In this document: positions 21,661 to 34,756 of the stretch, one piece after another
Position numbering within the stretch: position 1 is the stretch's first letter
Layout of the letters: the number at the start of each line of letters is the position of its first letter
Assembly: GCA_963920705.1 (NCBI GenBank)
Contig: OY987228.1
Span: 19,786,565 to 19,850,564 of the forward strand
DNA: 64,000 nt
Direction: 5' to 3'
Origin: Odiellus spinosus
Taxonomy: Eukaryota; Arthropoda; Arachnida; Opiliones; Phalangiidae
Made by a program: the position numbers and the translations under genes
Notes under the pieces: model-generated
The model's input: the letters and a program-made list of their open reading frames with translations, nothing else
The model's database searches: none
What the model was told of the DNA's origin: nothing

Positions 21661-23564
21661 GTTCTAAGAATGATTGCGCTAAATAGAAGCGAATGGTCGT
21701 TAGTGAGAATGGTCTGTCAGATTTCACACAACAAAGAACTATATTTTCGTACTTTGGTCGTGAAATCAGAGCCATTTGTCGAGATTTTCAATGTAGGACC
21801 ACATCCAAGACCAGAACAAATATTTCTAAGGACTCTGTACCTCCAGACGAATATATAAATGATCGAGTCTTGACTTTAAAGTGGATTTTTCTTCTCATGC
21901 CGTCTAGCTTATATATATAGTCGGTTATTTGGTATATATATACGCTTTATTCGGTCCATATTTGTTCAACACTTAAATTTGGCCGAGTATCTAAACGTGG
22001 ACGGATAGGCTTAAGCCAAGCCGCCTTTGGAGATTTATTCTACTTGAAAAAGTTTCTGGCAGTTCTCGATAGAGACGTTTTGCTCCTTTAAAAAAGTAAA
22101 AAAAAAAAAAAAATATATAAGAATGTTTAAAATACAATATATCCCTTTTTTTCCCGCCAATCTTTGAAGTAAAACATTGAAAAATCGGCTTTTGTGACTA
22201 GGCCTAGCATATTTGATATAATGCTATAGATCTACAAGTATTCTATAAAACAATCCTTCGGGGAGAATTTTCTACTCGCGAGTTTAAATCTTGGAGGAAT
22301 AAGGTAGAGGGGTTATCGACTGCTTCAACTTGGCGTTACCAAGTGGACAGAAATAGTTAACTTTAGTACCTTTTTTAGGCCCGCTTGTTTGACTCCAAAT
22401 ACTTTTTCCCACTTTTTGGACGTGGCCCAAAAACAACTTAGATTCTAGAGGGTTACTTTTATTATTTGTAAAAGAGCCCTGATTCGCGTATGAGCTTGTT
22501 AACTCTTTTTTTTATCCAATTTTATACTCTTCTTCTTTTCTTGATGGAATTAAAACTCTTAAAACTTAGGTCCAAGTCTTCTGACCTCTCTTTACCATCT
22601 AGATGAAGAAAGAGTGGTACTTGTATAAGCGTATAAGATCCGAATAGTTTTCGAACTCGAAAATGGTGACTGTAAAACGTGTCGTTTTAATTATTCCGAT
22701 CGAATAGCCTCGCAAATTTGCTTAATTTTCATTAGGAAAGGACCTCTAATTTCCGAGGCAGTGATTTCGGAAACTCCTTAAACCCTTTTTCCATATACGT
22801 ATATCTTTCTAGATCCCTTCTTTCTTTCTTTCTTTGAAAAGATCGCCCGATCCCGAAAGAAAAGCGGTAGTCGTCGATCGGTAGAGGTGTCGATTACGCG
22901 GAATATAGGGTGTTCTTGTCGTTGGCAGGCCTCGCTTCGCCAGTTTCCCAACATCAGCGTTTCAATCACCGCCCAACACGCCCAAGAATCGATTGCCTCT
23001 CGGCTTGGGCACGGGCCCCCTTTGGTTTTGCCTTAAATAAAAAAAAAAAGAGACACCCTTTTTGAGGAAACCGGGTGCCATTTCGAGAGGAAAGACAAAA
23101 GACGCGCTCCATTTCTCCTTACCCAACCAACACCCCTTTTTTTGCCTTTTTAAACCACGCAATTTCTTCTTTACACGCGGCATGCACGAACACCCTACGG
23201 TGGTTAGATTCGTCTTTTTATTACGCGAGCTTCCAGATATTATTATTTTAATCATTTTTTCAAGCTTCAAGAAGTTTTAATACCGAATTATATTTTTAAT
23301 AGGAGTTTGAAAAACTTGGAAGCGATGCCTAAGGTTGGATAAAAGGAGGCCACCACCGAGTTGAGAACAAAAGAATATAGAGAAAACCGTGAGTCTCAAT
23401 TTAATTTAATCCTAACCTAAGAGTGGATGAAGTAAATTTTAAATATACGTAGTTACAGCCATCAAAAACCCTAGCCTAATTTCCCATAGAAAAACCGGTT
23501 TTTTAATGGTAATTTAGATTACTTCCAATGTTGTTAATTTGCGTTAGCTTAATCAGCGTATTTA

Positions 23565-23601
<37 letters not shown>

Positions 23602-23865
23602 AAAACCAAGCAACGAACCAAGAATTTATTTATGACTAAATTAGAACGTATCGTGGTTGAAATATATTTACTAAAAGTCACTATTTTTTCTTGAGTCACT
23701 ATAAACCATTCCAAAAGCAGGGTTTGGTCCTAAAATTACAGTTATGAAATATTCTGGCTTCAGACAAGAAAAAAATTTAGAATTATTAGTTATTTTGATT
23801 GTCCAGTAGCTCTGTAGTAGTTTGGGTTGCGTGAGAGGAGCGATGAATTATCCATTTATTTATTA
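21661..23865. other. Unannotated stretch
   Basis: Several short frames (21670-21920 plus, 22778-22969 and 22962-23270 minus, 23062-23280 plus) are unrecognised; the last two oppose each other. A pure 33-base T run lies at 23568-23600 and an A run near 22098-22113. Confidence 0.4.
23568..23600. repeat. Longest homopolymer, 33 T
   Basis: A pure T run on the plus strand. It could be the poly-A tail of a minus-strand retroposon, but no element body or flanking duplication was recognised. Confidence 0.8.
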
Positions 23866-23872
23866 TTGTCAC

Positions 23873-24285
23873 CAGAGGTATATAATAACCGCCTTCGGGG
23901 GGAAGTATGAAAGGTAGGCAAAATCGACGAACAACAAGTGCCCGGCGTAAATCGCGGCGGATCGACGCACCGCTTTACTCCCAAAAAATAGTTACACCAT
24001 TTTGAACCTCACTAAATTTTCCCTACGCACACTTCCGGAACTCGCGAGCTGAAGTCAACCTTCGACTCCATTTTAACAGACAGCCTGACTTCTGAGACAG
24101 GAAGTTCTAAACACAAATCGAGCCATCTTGTTTATACAAAGACCATTTACTAGAGTAGCGACATTGAGAAGTCCAGCGCGAGCTAGTGGCCTATATAGTC
24201 AGCAGCGGGCTCTTGTTGTTCATGATTTTTAGGTAGTATAGGGGCTTTCATACTTTCCCCCGAAGGGGGTTATTATATACCTCTG
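23873..24285 (+). mobile_element. Family A MITE, copy A4
   Basis: A 413-bp forward copy with a few bases deleted near the right inner part. The 7-bp duplication ttgtcac lies at 23866-23872 and 24286-24292. Confidence 0.93.
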
Positions 24286-24577
24286 TTGTCACTAATTGCT
24301 TCATATTTTTGAAATTTTGGTAGCTATTTTCACCTAATATTGCTTCGTTAGGTCACTATAATTTCACTTTTATTTCGAGTGGGAGCCCTGGGACTATAAA
24401 ACAACTTTTATATTTAATTTATATACACTCTCAATTCAAAAATATTACATAAAAATACAAAAACTACATATTTTTCTTCAAAAATAAATTTTGTATACGT
24501 TAGATATATCTTCTATAATCTGAGATTGTTCGAGTTTTTTGAAATTCTGAATTTTTTTTCTAGTACATGTATTATAC

Positions 24578-24915
24578 CAGAAGCCGATGAAACCCTCCTT
24601 TGAAGTTTATTACTCCCGGGTCTTGTCTACCCCTCTCTGTATGGGTTATTCTCAAAAAGCGCGATTCGTACGCCTCCTAACGGTAGATATTTTCGGAGCG
24701 GGAGTTCGTCGAGCGAATATCTCTAGCAGCCTTGGAGTTCGTCAAAAAAACGTCGTCGTTTGGGGAAAAAGAGAATTTAGAATTTTGCGTAGACAGGGGG
24801 GTATGAAATAGGACTACTCCGATCTCGTAAAATTGTGAATTTTACCCATACAGAGAGGAGCGCTATATGGAACATTAGAGTAGTAGACTTCAAAGGAGGG
24901 TTTCATCGGCTTCTG
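24578..24915 (-). mobile_element. Family B MITE, copy B3
   Basis: Reverse copy, 338 bp. The 7-bp duplication attatac lies at 24571-24577 and 24916-24922. Open frames inside are shadows. Confidence 0.93.
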
Positions 24916-24922
24916 ATTATAC

Positions 24923-25503
24923 TCCCAAATGTTTTTCATTTTTTTATTTCATTTTTATTTTTTGTAATTGGGCCTTTGAGAATGGGTATCTATCTCTATG
25001 CTATATCGCCTTCTTTACTTTCTTATACCCGGGTTCAATCATAAATGCTTTGAAAAATCTGCCTAATCGATTTTCACTTTTTTTATTCGCATGAACGGAG
25101 GCGTGGGTGCTTCTGTATAGCCAGCTTTGCCTTTGAACTCCCACATTTTTTTCCGTTATACTTTCTTCGATATATATAATATATAAATTTACATAGGGAT
25201 TAAAAAACAAACAAAAAAGTCATTTTTGAAGCCAAGGTTTCTCGACCCTCAAGAGCTACACGCAATCTCGTATATCTTCCATCTCCGGGGGATAGAACGG
25301 GATAGAATCATATATTGAATCGATTTTTAGCCACATACTCAAACCTAGTTTATGAGATAAGATCTTATATTGTCAACGTGTCTCGTTGAAGATGTAAAAA
25401 TAGTGTTATGCCTATAGTATGGTTCGTACAAGGAAAAACATTTTGAGACAAAAATATTTAGAATTATCTGGGAAAGCATAATTATTTGAGAAAATCATGG
25501 AAA
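24923..25503. other. AT-rich unannotated stretch
   Basis: Nothing recognised between B3 and B4. Confidence 0.45.
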
Positions 25504-25510
25504 GTTATAC

Positions 25511-25848
25511 CAGAAGTAGATGAAACCCTCCTTAGAAGTCTACTACTCTAATGTTCGATATAGCGCTCCTCTCTGTATGGGTAAAATTCCCAATTTTACG
25601 AGATCGGAGGGGTCCTACTTCATACCCCCCTGTCTACGGAAAATTGGAAATTCTCTCTCTCCACAAACGACGACGTTTTTTTAACGAACTCCGAGGCTGC
25701 TAGAGATATTCGCTCGACGAACTCCCGCTCCGAAAATAGCTACCGTTTGGAGGCGTACGAATCGCGCTTTTTGAAACTAACCCATACAGAGAGGGGTAGA
25801 CAAGACCCGGGAGTAATAGACTTCAAAGGAGGGTTTCATCGGCTTCTG
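25511..25848 (+). mobile_element. Family B MITE, copy B4
   Basis: A 338-bp copy with a slightly decayed left end (CAGAAGTAGATGAAACCCTC). The 7-bp duplication gttatac lies at 25504-25510 and 25849-25855. Confidence 0.92.
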
Positions 25849-25989
25849 GTTATACGATAAATTTAAAACTGTCGCAAAGAAAAATACAGCTTTCACTCTA
25901 GTTCATTTTCAGCCCTATTTTTCTATATTTCTAAGATTATTTTTGCTTTTAAAGATACTTTTGTTACCACTTTATTTTAAAAATTAGTA

Positions 25990-26244
25990 TGGAAATACTT
26001 GAAATAATTTTAAAACTTACCGGGAAAATAGAACTTAGCTGGATTCATTGAGATCCTGAACTCCACGCGATGAAGGGTGTTCGACCAATGAACAAAGGCC
26101 CGTCGTTAAGGCGAGATCTCTATTAAATTTCCAATAAAATTCAATTGGTCGTTGACCCTTCAACGCGAAGAAACTCAGGATCACCTATTTAAACGGTAAT
26201 GAATCTATAAAAAATCTCTTGTTAGGTTGCATTAGGTTCCTTTA
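25990..26244. mobile_element. Family D fragment, left end lost
   Basis: Contains the D interior (AGCTGGATTCATTGAGATCC, AAGGCGAGATCTC, CAATTGGTCG) and a decayed right end with GTTAGGTTGCATTAG. No left terminus or TTAA pair. Confidence 0.6.
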
Positions 26245-26678
26245 GTGGATAACTCCGTATGTAATATTATACCATACGCGGTATGACCATTTCTCCGGCC
26301 TCTCCATTTTGTTTTGAGTTAAGGTATGGAAATAAAATAAATTATGGGCAACTGCGTAATCGTAAAAAACAAAATAACTTTAAGGTTTCCGCCACTTCCA
26401 GACATGTTTTAAAAAGGGAAAGCAAATTTTGAATAAAATATAACTGTCAGTTACAGAGGCCACGAATTAAGGTTTACTCAGTTTTGGTTTTTATTTTTAA
26501 ATATGCAGGTACGAATTTTAATTAACTTTCGCGTTTTCAATTTTTCCTCCTCTTCATTTTGTTTTTGGGCGCCCGATGCCGGGTTATAAACTGGCGTTAA
26601 AAATTCATTTCCACCTTCAACTTTAGTCAATGATAAGCTTCAATGATTTTAATAAACCTTTTCTTTCTTTTAACGTCA

Positions 26679-26709
<31 letters not shown>

Positions 26710-27769
26710 GCCTAAATCCAAGAGATTCTTGTCGTTTGGTTAACTTTCCATGATTTTTGCTCTTTCCTGAGAAATAAACTGATTAATCATCTTTCAATCT
26801 GGCCACGTCATTTTATCTTCTCTACTCCATCCATTATCAATTTAACACCCCCTCAAACTCAACTCACTCTTGGACCTTATACGTTCATCCCAAGTTGAAC
26901 GATAAACGCGTCTAAAAGCCATTATACACTATAGATATCCACAATGCATTTCATATAAATCTTTAGAATACATTTTCGCGGAACTCTGTCAATGGGATCT
27001 ATCATAATATAGACGTCAGAGCGAGTCAGAGTTTACTTTACGGTAGGGCTCCAAGTTTGGCTAATGTATTTCTAATGCCATAAGGAAATTAAGAACTTGC
27101 TTTGACAGGAGTGAAAACTAACATCTGTATGACTCTACATATAGGATGATGTTTTTTTTAATATTCAAACCCTGTTTTTAATAAACACCCCCTTCAGAGC
27201 TTACAAGTGATATTGATAATATTTGGTAAAGTGACTATAAGTTTTTGTACCAATATCTTAAGTCATATAATTATTATATATTCTACGTTGAATTGGTTAC
27301 ACCTATAAAGCCATTTCTATACACGTTTTATATATAAATAAATCATAGATATAACGTGAAATCCGGTTTTATACTCGCTGCCAATTCAAAGTTGAATAGA
27401 CTATACTTTGCCTGTAGTAGTACTTGTGAACGCGCTAAACTTGGAATAGCTGAGAACTGTTAGAGGGAATTTTACAAGGTGTGATGCCTCATCTTGAGTT
27501 CTGAATAAATTTAATGTATGCATGTGTAATTAATTAGCTTATTAGAATTTCAATAACCAGTTGTCTGAAGCGATATTTATTTTTTCCTGTTTTGCGCCTG
27601 TAAAAGTGTTCCAACACATACGCTTCGGAGCGCGGGGTAAAGCCGACATCCAGTGATTTAGAAAAGTGTGGGAACATGGCTAGAAATCTAGGCTCGCAAA
27701 ACTATAATATGAACAACTTGATATAGTTTTAATATATTTTGAACTATATATAATTCAAATATTATTCTA
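26245..27769. other. AT-rich unannotated stretch
   Basis: No gene recognised. A 26-base A run lies at 26680-26705. Confidence 0.45.
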
Positions 27770-27773
27770 TTAA

Positions 27774-28194
27774 AGGGAGGATGCAACCTAACAACAAGTG
27801 ATTTTTTATCGATTCCTTATTGTTTAAATAATTTAAAAAATTTACAAACAAATATTAAACTAGAAATAAATTTAAAACTTACCCTGAAAATAGGCTTAGC
27901 GGGATTCATGGAGCTCCTGATTTCCTCGCGTGTAAGGTCTAGCGACCAATCGGACGCGACGTAAGTCTCGTGGAGATCTCGCGTGAACGACGGGGCCTTC
28001 GCTCATTGGTCGCTAGACCTTACACGGACGCGATTCAGGATCTCCATGAATCCCGCTAAGCCTATTTTCAGGGTAAGTTTTAAATTTATTTCTAGTTTAA
28101 TATTTGTATTGTAAACTTTTTATCGGTGGATTAGGCCTATTTAAACGATAAGGAATCGATAAAAAATCACTTATAATTAGGTTGCATTCTCCCT
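27774..28194. mobile_element. Family D fold-back element, best copy
   Basis: The best-preserved D copy, 421 bp, flanked by TTAA at 27770-27773 and 28195-28198. Ends are AGGGAGGATGCAACCTAAC and the complement of AGGGAGAATGCAACCTAAT. The arms run inwards through AATAGGCTTAGCGGGATTCA, and GTGTAAGGTCTAGCGACCAA also has its complement. A transcript would be one long hairpin. No coding content. Confidence 0.9.
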
Positions 28195-28198
28195 TTAA

Positions 28199-29962
28199 GA
28201 AAGATTTAAAATAATTCATTATTCTCGTATAGAAGTTTGTCTGTTATATAATCCATCCTCTGATTTAAAGAAAATGTTTAATCAAGAAACAGCGAAGTTA
28301 TTTCGACCGAACGCGTGTATAGTCGTGAATCTATCAGCTAGATTTGCCACACCCAAGTTAAGATCTCGGCTTATGTTTAAAAAGTTTCTGGGCATAAAGT
28401 TGCATCTTAAGAGGACAAATTTCAAGGTCATTGGATGATTGATAACAAGCCACACGGATTTCAAAGGCAGGAATAAATTTATTAATTGCGCGTATTTCTT
28501 TTATAAACTCTTAGGTATATCTTTAATTATCCCAGAGTTAATTTGCGAATTATTACTACCTCACGGTGTGACTAAATCAATATCCACGTAAAACTTAAAA
28601 TTAATCTTCACTTCGCGCAAATTTATCAAATATCACTCGCTCACTAACACGGTATCCCGTGATGCGGATTAAAGATTACGAAACAACATACGTGAAACGA
28701 GGTAAGGAGAGGAAGATACCATAGGGGTCGGTAGTCAATTACCAAAGAGGTTGATGATGTAAAAGAGTGGGGACAGGGGTGGAGGGGGTTCCGAAGCAGT
28801 GACGTAGGTGTATAGGAGTTTCAATTAATGACCCTTCTCATTACTGGATGCATTTTCTTCCATTGACTCTCGTTCGATAGTGTCATCGACAAGTTTATAA
28901 GTCCAGTGACCTCCGTATACGGTCACTGAGAGAAGAAAGTGTGTTCCTGGTGTATACCACGTGATATACCGCCATTATATAGTCTCCTAGTCTCGTCAGC
29001 CTATTAATATTACCCCAGCAGCGACTGTATAAGGAACTATAGGGGGATATATGTTTGTCAGGCTCATAACTCATTGACTTAATTGAAACCTTTTTTCTCT
29101 CTCTCTCTCTCTCTCACGCGCGCGTGGCCTCTATATGCTTTTCTTCCGCCAGTCTTCGGCCAGTGACAAATTGCTCGGAAGCTTAGGTCGCCTCTAATAA
29201 TGCCAGCACCCCTAGAATATTTTCCCCGTACCTTTCCCTCTCTTCGGACAACGTTATAAATCCGTAGTGAGCACGTTCTCCTCAAGCAAAACCTTTTTTT
29301 TTCTTGCCCCTTTCGTGTTTCTTATTTTTTTTTCTTTTTGGCTTCTTTTTCTGGACAAAATATCCCTTTTAGATGTGTATGTGTTTGGCTACCATCATAG
29401 ATTGTAAAGGGGACGAGAAACGCAACGGCTCTGGCTTTGTAAACAAAGACGGCTCGTGTAAGGAGGAAAGTTAGCCTTAGTATATTTTGAGGTTTGTCAA
29501 GGCCATAGAAACGTCGTACTCTTTATGTAACAATATTTGTTCGTCGGACACTTACGATAAACTTTAAACGCGACGTTAACAATATGAGAAAAACTTAAGC
29601 GAGTTAATACATAATGTTAAACTTCATTGGGAAGAAAGTAGTGCGCGAGTTTTTATAGTAAACGTGTGACCTTTAAAATCAATTCGAAGCTCCCAAGTTT
29701 GAATTTAATTTATTTAGGCTTAAAGTTAAAATATATATTAAATTATATTTAAGTGATGGAAATATCATTTCGAACAGCTGTGGTTGTTATAAAGAAAGTC
29801 TGAAACAAAGTAACAGGTATTTTAGAAATTGTAATACATTAATTATAACTAATTATGTGAAAGGTTGCCTTGCTTCTCTCATGCTGTCAACTCAATTAGG
29901 TGGAATTGACTTATTTTATTGGTTATATTTTTACAGTTCAAATCTAGGGTTATTAATATTCA
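28199..29962. other. Unannotated stretch
   Basis: A CT dinucleotide run lies at 29096-29117, followed by CGCGCGCG. Minus frames at 28282-28464 and 29079-29285 are unrecognised. No gene is supported. Confidence 0.4.
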
Positions 29963-29969
29963 GTACTAT

Positions 29970-30387
29970 CAGAGGTATATAATAACCCCCTTCGGGGGGG
30001 AAGTATGAAAGCCCCTATACTACCAATGCTAAAAATCACGAACAACAAGAGCCAGCTGCTGACTATCTAGGCCACTAGCTCGCGCTGGACTTCTCAATGT
30101 CGCTACTCTAGTAAATGGTCTTTGTATAAACAAGACGGCTCGATTTGTGTTTAGAACTTCCTGTCTCAGGAGTCAGGCTGTCTGCTAAAATGGAGTCGAA
30201 GGTTGACTTCAGTTCGCGAGTTCCGGAAGTGTGCGTAGGGAAAATTTAGTGAGGTTCAAAATGGTGTAACTATTTTTGGGAGTAAAGCGGTGTGTCGATC
30301 CGCCGCGATTTACGCCGGGCACTTGTTGTTCGTCGATTTTGCCTACCTTTCATACTTTCCCCCGAAGGGGGTTATTATATACCTCTG
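29970..30387 (-). mobile_element. Family A MITE, copy A5
   Basis: Reverse 418-bp copy. The 7-bp duplication gtactat lies at 29963-29969 and 30388-30394. Confidence 0.93.
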
Positions 30388-30394
30388 GTACTAT

Positions 30395-31737
30395 TCAGTA
30401 ACTATTGGGCCTATAGGGTTTTCTCGTCCACTTTAGGATATTGTTCATGATATACCATAAAGGAAGGAGTTTTTTGGATGATAAGATATTAATTATATAT
30501 TTTTCCTATTTCTTCGCCCTATAAACCTTCACGAGTAAGGATAATGACCGGGGGTTAGATGTTATATCGTTTCTGTTTCATTTTTTGACGAGGTTGTCGA
30601 GGCATTTAAAAGAGAAAGTAGGTTTTTAATTAACTTTTAAGTGGGAGTCTAAATTTTAAAGCGACAGCCAAACTTTATGTTTCGTACGGAATTAAAGTAT
30701 AAGCCAATTACCAAAAGGTTTTTACGAGTTTACTCCGCATTTATCTTTATTACCGGCAAAGTAAGAATACAGACCCTTATTGTTCCGAGCAAAGATTTAA
30801 TTAAAATTATAATGAAGACGACTAACGTGATATTTTATATCTATTTGGAGCGTTAATATATTTATAAAAACCTTATTGAAAACTCAAGATTTCGCGTTAT
30901 TTTTCCGTTAATTGACAATATATAAGTCGATATACTTTAAATAGACTCGAAACTATACATTTAAAAATACTTAACAATCGGAAAATGCAAGAAAATTGAA
31001 ATTAGACGTAATGCGATGCCAAATTTGTTGGCATATCGGCCCGGCTTTCTCATATATCCCTCAGATCGATCGCTTGAAGCTCTAATGTCGCTCCAAATAC
31101 GAACTCCCTGGGGTTTTTCCTCTCAATGTTGCGTTACTCACTTATAGTTACTTAATAGTATATTCGTTCGATCCACTGATTTTAAGGATTTCTCTTGTAT
31201 AATGGATAATTTTTTGTCGTATTATCTCGCAGTCGATTAACTCGAAAGTGTTTCGGACATTTTATTATTTAGAAATATTCCGGTATTATTTCATATATTC
31301 AAAATATGGAAAACGGGTTCGGATCAATACTCAATTTAAAACTTTATATTTTTCAAACGGCAGGGTCGCTTCATGAATTTTCAATATAACAATTCTTTTG
31401 ATTTATCCTAAGGCAATTGCTTTTTCCAAAAAAACATTTTCTCGATATTTTCCGAGGACTTTTCATGGAGGCCCGCTTGGGTGGGGGGGGGGGGAAGTTA
31501 CGGCCTTTTTAAGTTAGGGGTTTGATTGTCTTAAAATAATCCAAGGAACGTCTATTTTCCAATGGTGCAATCAGTTTATGACTAGGAGGTCATAGAGAAA
31601 AGTTACGGCCATTTTAAGATAGGTGTTATTTTCGGGATATTGCTCGATTTCTATCAGTGGCGAAACATAATTTGAAAATCATCCACGTTGGAAATTTATT
31701 CTTTAAATAATTTCTCAATATGATTTAGCTTTATTCA
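30395..31737. other. AT-rich unannotated stretch
   Basis: No gene seen. A 12-base G run lies at 31483-31494 and a nearby AGTTACGGCC...TTTTAAG phrase occurs twice (about 31496 and 31600). Confidence 0.45.
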
Positions 31738-31744
31738 ATATCGT

Positions 31745-32080
31745 CAGAAGCCGATGAAACCCTCCTTTGAAGTCTACTACTCCAATGTTCGATATAGCGC
31801 TCCTCTCTGTATGGGTAAAATTCCCAATTTTACGAGTTAGAAGGGGTCCTACTTCATCCCCCCTGTCTACGGAAAATTGGAAATTCTCTCTATCCACAAA
31901 CGACGACGTTTTTGGACGAACTCCAAGGCTGCTAGAGATATTCGCTCGACGAACTCCCGCTCCGAAAACATCTACCGTTAGGAGGCGTACGAATCGCGCC
32001 TTTTGAGAATAGCCCATACAGAGAGGGGTAGACAAGACCCGGGAGTAATAGACTTCAAAGGAGGGTTTCATCGGCTTCTG
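31745..32080 (+). mobile_element. Family B MITE, copy B5
   Basis: A 336-bp copy. The 7-bp duplication atatcgt lies at 31738-31744 and 32081-32087. The 118-codon minus frame over 31715-32071 is read through the element and is not a gene. Confidence 0.93.
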
Positions 32081-32087
32081 ATATCGT

Positions 32088-34273
32088 ATAATGGCTTTGT
32101 TTTCCTCTATACCATCCTTATCATATCATGGTTGTTTTCCAGATTTTATATTTCAATTTAAGTTCGTAAGAAATACTAAAATAAGAAAGGAGAAGACCAT
32201 ATTGTTTTCTTGTTTTTTTTTATATATATATTTTATTTTTCTTCTTAATATTTCGGAATATCGAATATAGCGAAAGTTTGCGTAAACAAAAGTCGACAGT
32301 TTTCTAATAAATCTTCGTCAAAAATATATACCGTATTATTGGACGATCGGGAAGGAGGGTACGCGGCTAGTACCGCGAAAACCCGCGCTTTACTACGAAG
32401 GGGTAAAAGCTAAAATAGAGTAAGCGAGAGAGAAACCGTAAAAATAGGAGATCATAGACTCCCTTTTTTTTTAAGGGGGTGCCATTTCGCCTTTTTACCT
32501 CGTTTTTTTTTCTACACCTACTTCTTCTTCCCGAGCCAGATTCTTGTTTAAACAGTCGAAAAGCGGTAATCTATCTTCATTTCGCAGTCAAAATCGTCGA
32601 TAGCCTCCAGCCTCTGACAGCCGCGTTAGTTCCCACGCCTTTTTTTTTTATACCGGAGTAAGATGAGAATGATAAAAAAATATATATATCGGAGAAGAGA
32701 AAGGCTTCTTCTGTGTAGATGCTCGGCATCACGTTTATCCGTGTATATAGAGAGATAGAGAGAGACAGACGATAGCTATGAAGTGTCCCTCCGAGGAGAG
32801 AACCTCTTTGGGCGACAGTTGCCCTTAAACACCCCCCGACTCTCTTGTCTATATCTTTCCCTAGAGAGGAAATGTACGTCTCGTGTTACATAATGTACCG
32901 TTCGCGAGAAACATCAGATTCTCCATATAGAAGAATTAATAGGCCTATATTACAATAAAAGTCTGTATAACAATTTTGACCCTCGATCGATATATCGCGT
33001 CGAACGGTCATTTTCCACGATGATCCAGATTTATTGAAGGTTTATATACGTTTAGCCACGCAGAAAGCAAAAGTTTATAAGCAACGGGAACAGAAATTTA
33101 CAGAAATACGGCCTTTTAAAATTATTTTAAATTTTATTTGCCACTTAATTTCTCCGGGAAGACCGGATAATCCGTTACATCTAGAAATGTTTTTAATAAT
33201 ACTTGACTGTTCAAGAGCAATTGACGTAATAAGAAACCTCAGAAAGTCGATCATTACAAAAGTTATCAAATAAAAGAAACTTGAATCATTATTGTTAATT
33301 TCATTGAAACCTTTAATTTTGATCTCTATTAAGGTATATTAATAATAGAATTTAATTTCACGATTTAATGATGGCCGAGCTACTTGCGTGGGGGGTTTAA
33401 TTCCTTCTTGGTATAAGGTGTCTCTGTACGTGTTTATTATAGACTTTCCCAACGTATATCTTTCGACGATAAAAGAGCTATCATATATAGCCAATATATA
33501 GTTAGGATCTTAAAAATGACGTCCTGGAATGTCTAGACTGATTACACTCTCGCGTTTAATGAGAGATTGCAACGACTGCTATTAGGTTTAACATTAAGTA
33601 TTAATACGCTTCAAACTTTTGCGATTTTTCTAACTCGACTTGAACAAAAGTATATATGTATTAACCGCATCGCTACGTATAGCTGGCTTTTCCGCGAGAC
33701 ATCTCTCTCTCTCTAGAGCTAAGTTTTCTTTTCATGGCTGTAGGATGTAATCTAAAAGGTTTAATCGATATAGAAACAACAAAGGATCCCGCTGTTCCAT
33801 CGACTCGGGCGCGCACGATCGTGATGGCGAGTCTTTCGGACGCGTGTTTCTCCCACTTTTATGATGGGAATATCCCCTTTATCCTTCTAAAGGATACAAC
33901 AGATTCCTTAACTTTACCCTACCCTTCGATAGAGTCTCGAAACAACTTATATTAAGCGGCTTTGATTAGCTTTATATCCGTTGTATTCTCATATCGGGAC
34001 GAACTAAACACCTCGCTGAGTATCACCCTTCTTCTCATTTCACAGTTTGTAAGCCTTATATAAAAACTATCCCAGAATGAAACAACGAAAAAAAGCTTAG
34101 TCCGTGAAGCCGTAAAAACAAAATATCTGCAAACTCGTAACGTTAAGGCTAGTTCTCATATGGTGACGAAAAAGCACCCAACGACCTACTGAGTACAAAG
34201 TAATATCTGAAATTTTCATTCTAAATTTTTATTGCAAACCCAAAATCAGCAAAATTACTTAAAGTAGATATCC
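32088..34273. other. Unannotated stretch
   Basis: Contains opposing frames at 33034-33273 (+) and 33075-33269 (-) and a 73-codon plus frame at 33734-33955. None is recognised. TATATA and CT microsatellite patches are present. Confidence 0.4.
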
Positions 34274-34277
34274 TTAA

Positions 34278-34752
34278 AGGGAGAATGAAAGGCCGAAACA
34301 ACCTATTTTTAATCGATTAAGAATGATAAAATAATGAGAAAAACAATATAACTCACCAAAAATATTTCGTTATTTTATAATCAATTTCCAAAGTTCCGAT
34401 GCTAAGCCTAGTTTGCTTAGCTCGGTGAACTAAACTAGCACAACCTGTATTTTTTTAATATTCGCGGCTGTTCTTGTCACCAATCACGAGCGAGTACGCG
34501 TATTTTAAAAATAAGCGTACTCGCTCGTGATTGGCGACTAGATCAGACGGGAATATATAAAAAAAAATACGGCTCGTGCTCGCCTAGTTCGCCGAGCTAG
34601 GCAGCCAAGGCTTAGCGTCTGCAAGTTTCGGAACTTTGGAAATTGATTATAAAATAACGAAATATTTTTGGTGAGTTATATTATTGTTTTTCTCATTATT
34701 TTAGCATTCTTAATCGATTAAAAATAGGTTGTTTCGGCCTTTCATTCTCCCT
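34278..34752. mobile_element. Element S, 475-bp TTAA fold-back
   Basis: Flanked by TTAA at 34274-34277 and 34753-34756. The terminal arms of about 120 bp are nearly identical inverted copies, beginning AGGGAGAATGAAAGGCCGAA. The centre has a second perfect 20-bp pair, CCAATCACGAGCGAGTACGC and its complement. The first nine bases match family D, which suggests the same transposase class. No coding content. Confidence 0.9.
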
Positions 34753-34756
34753 TTAA

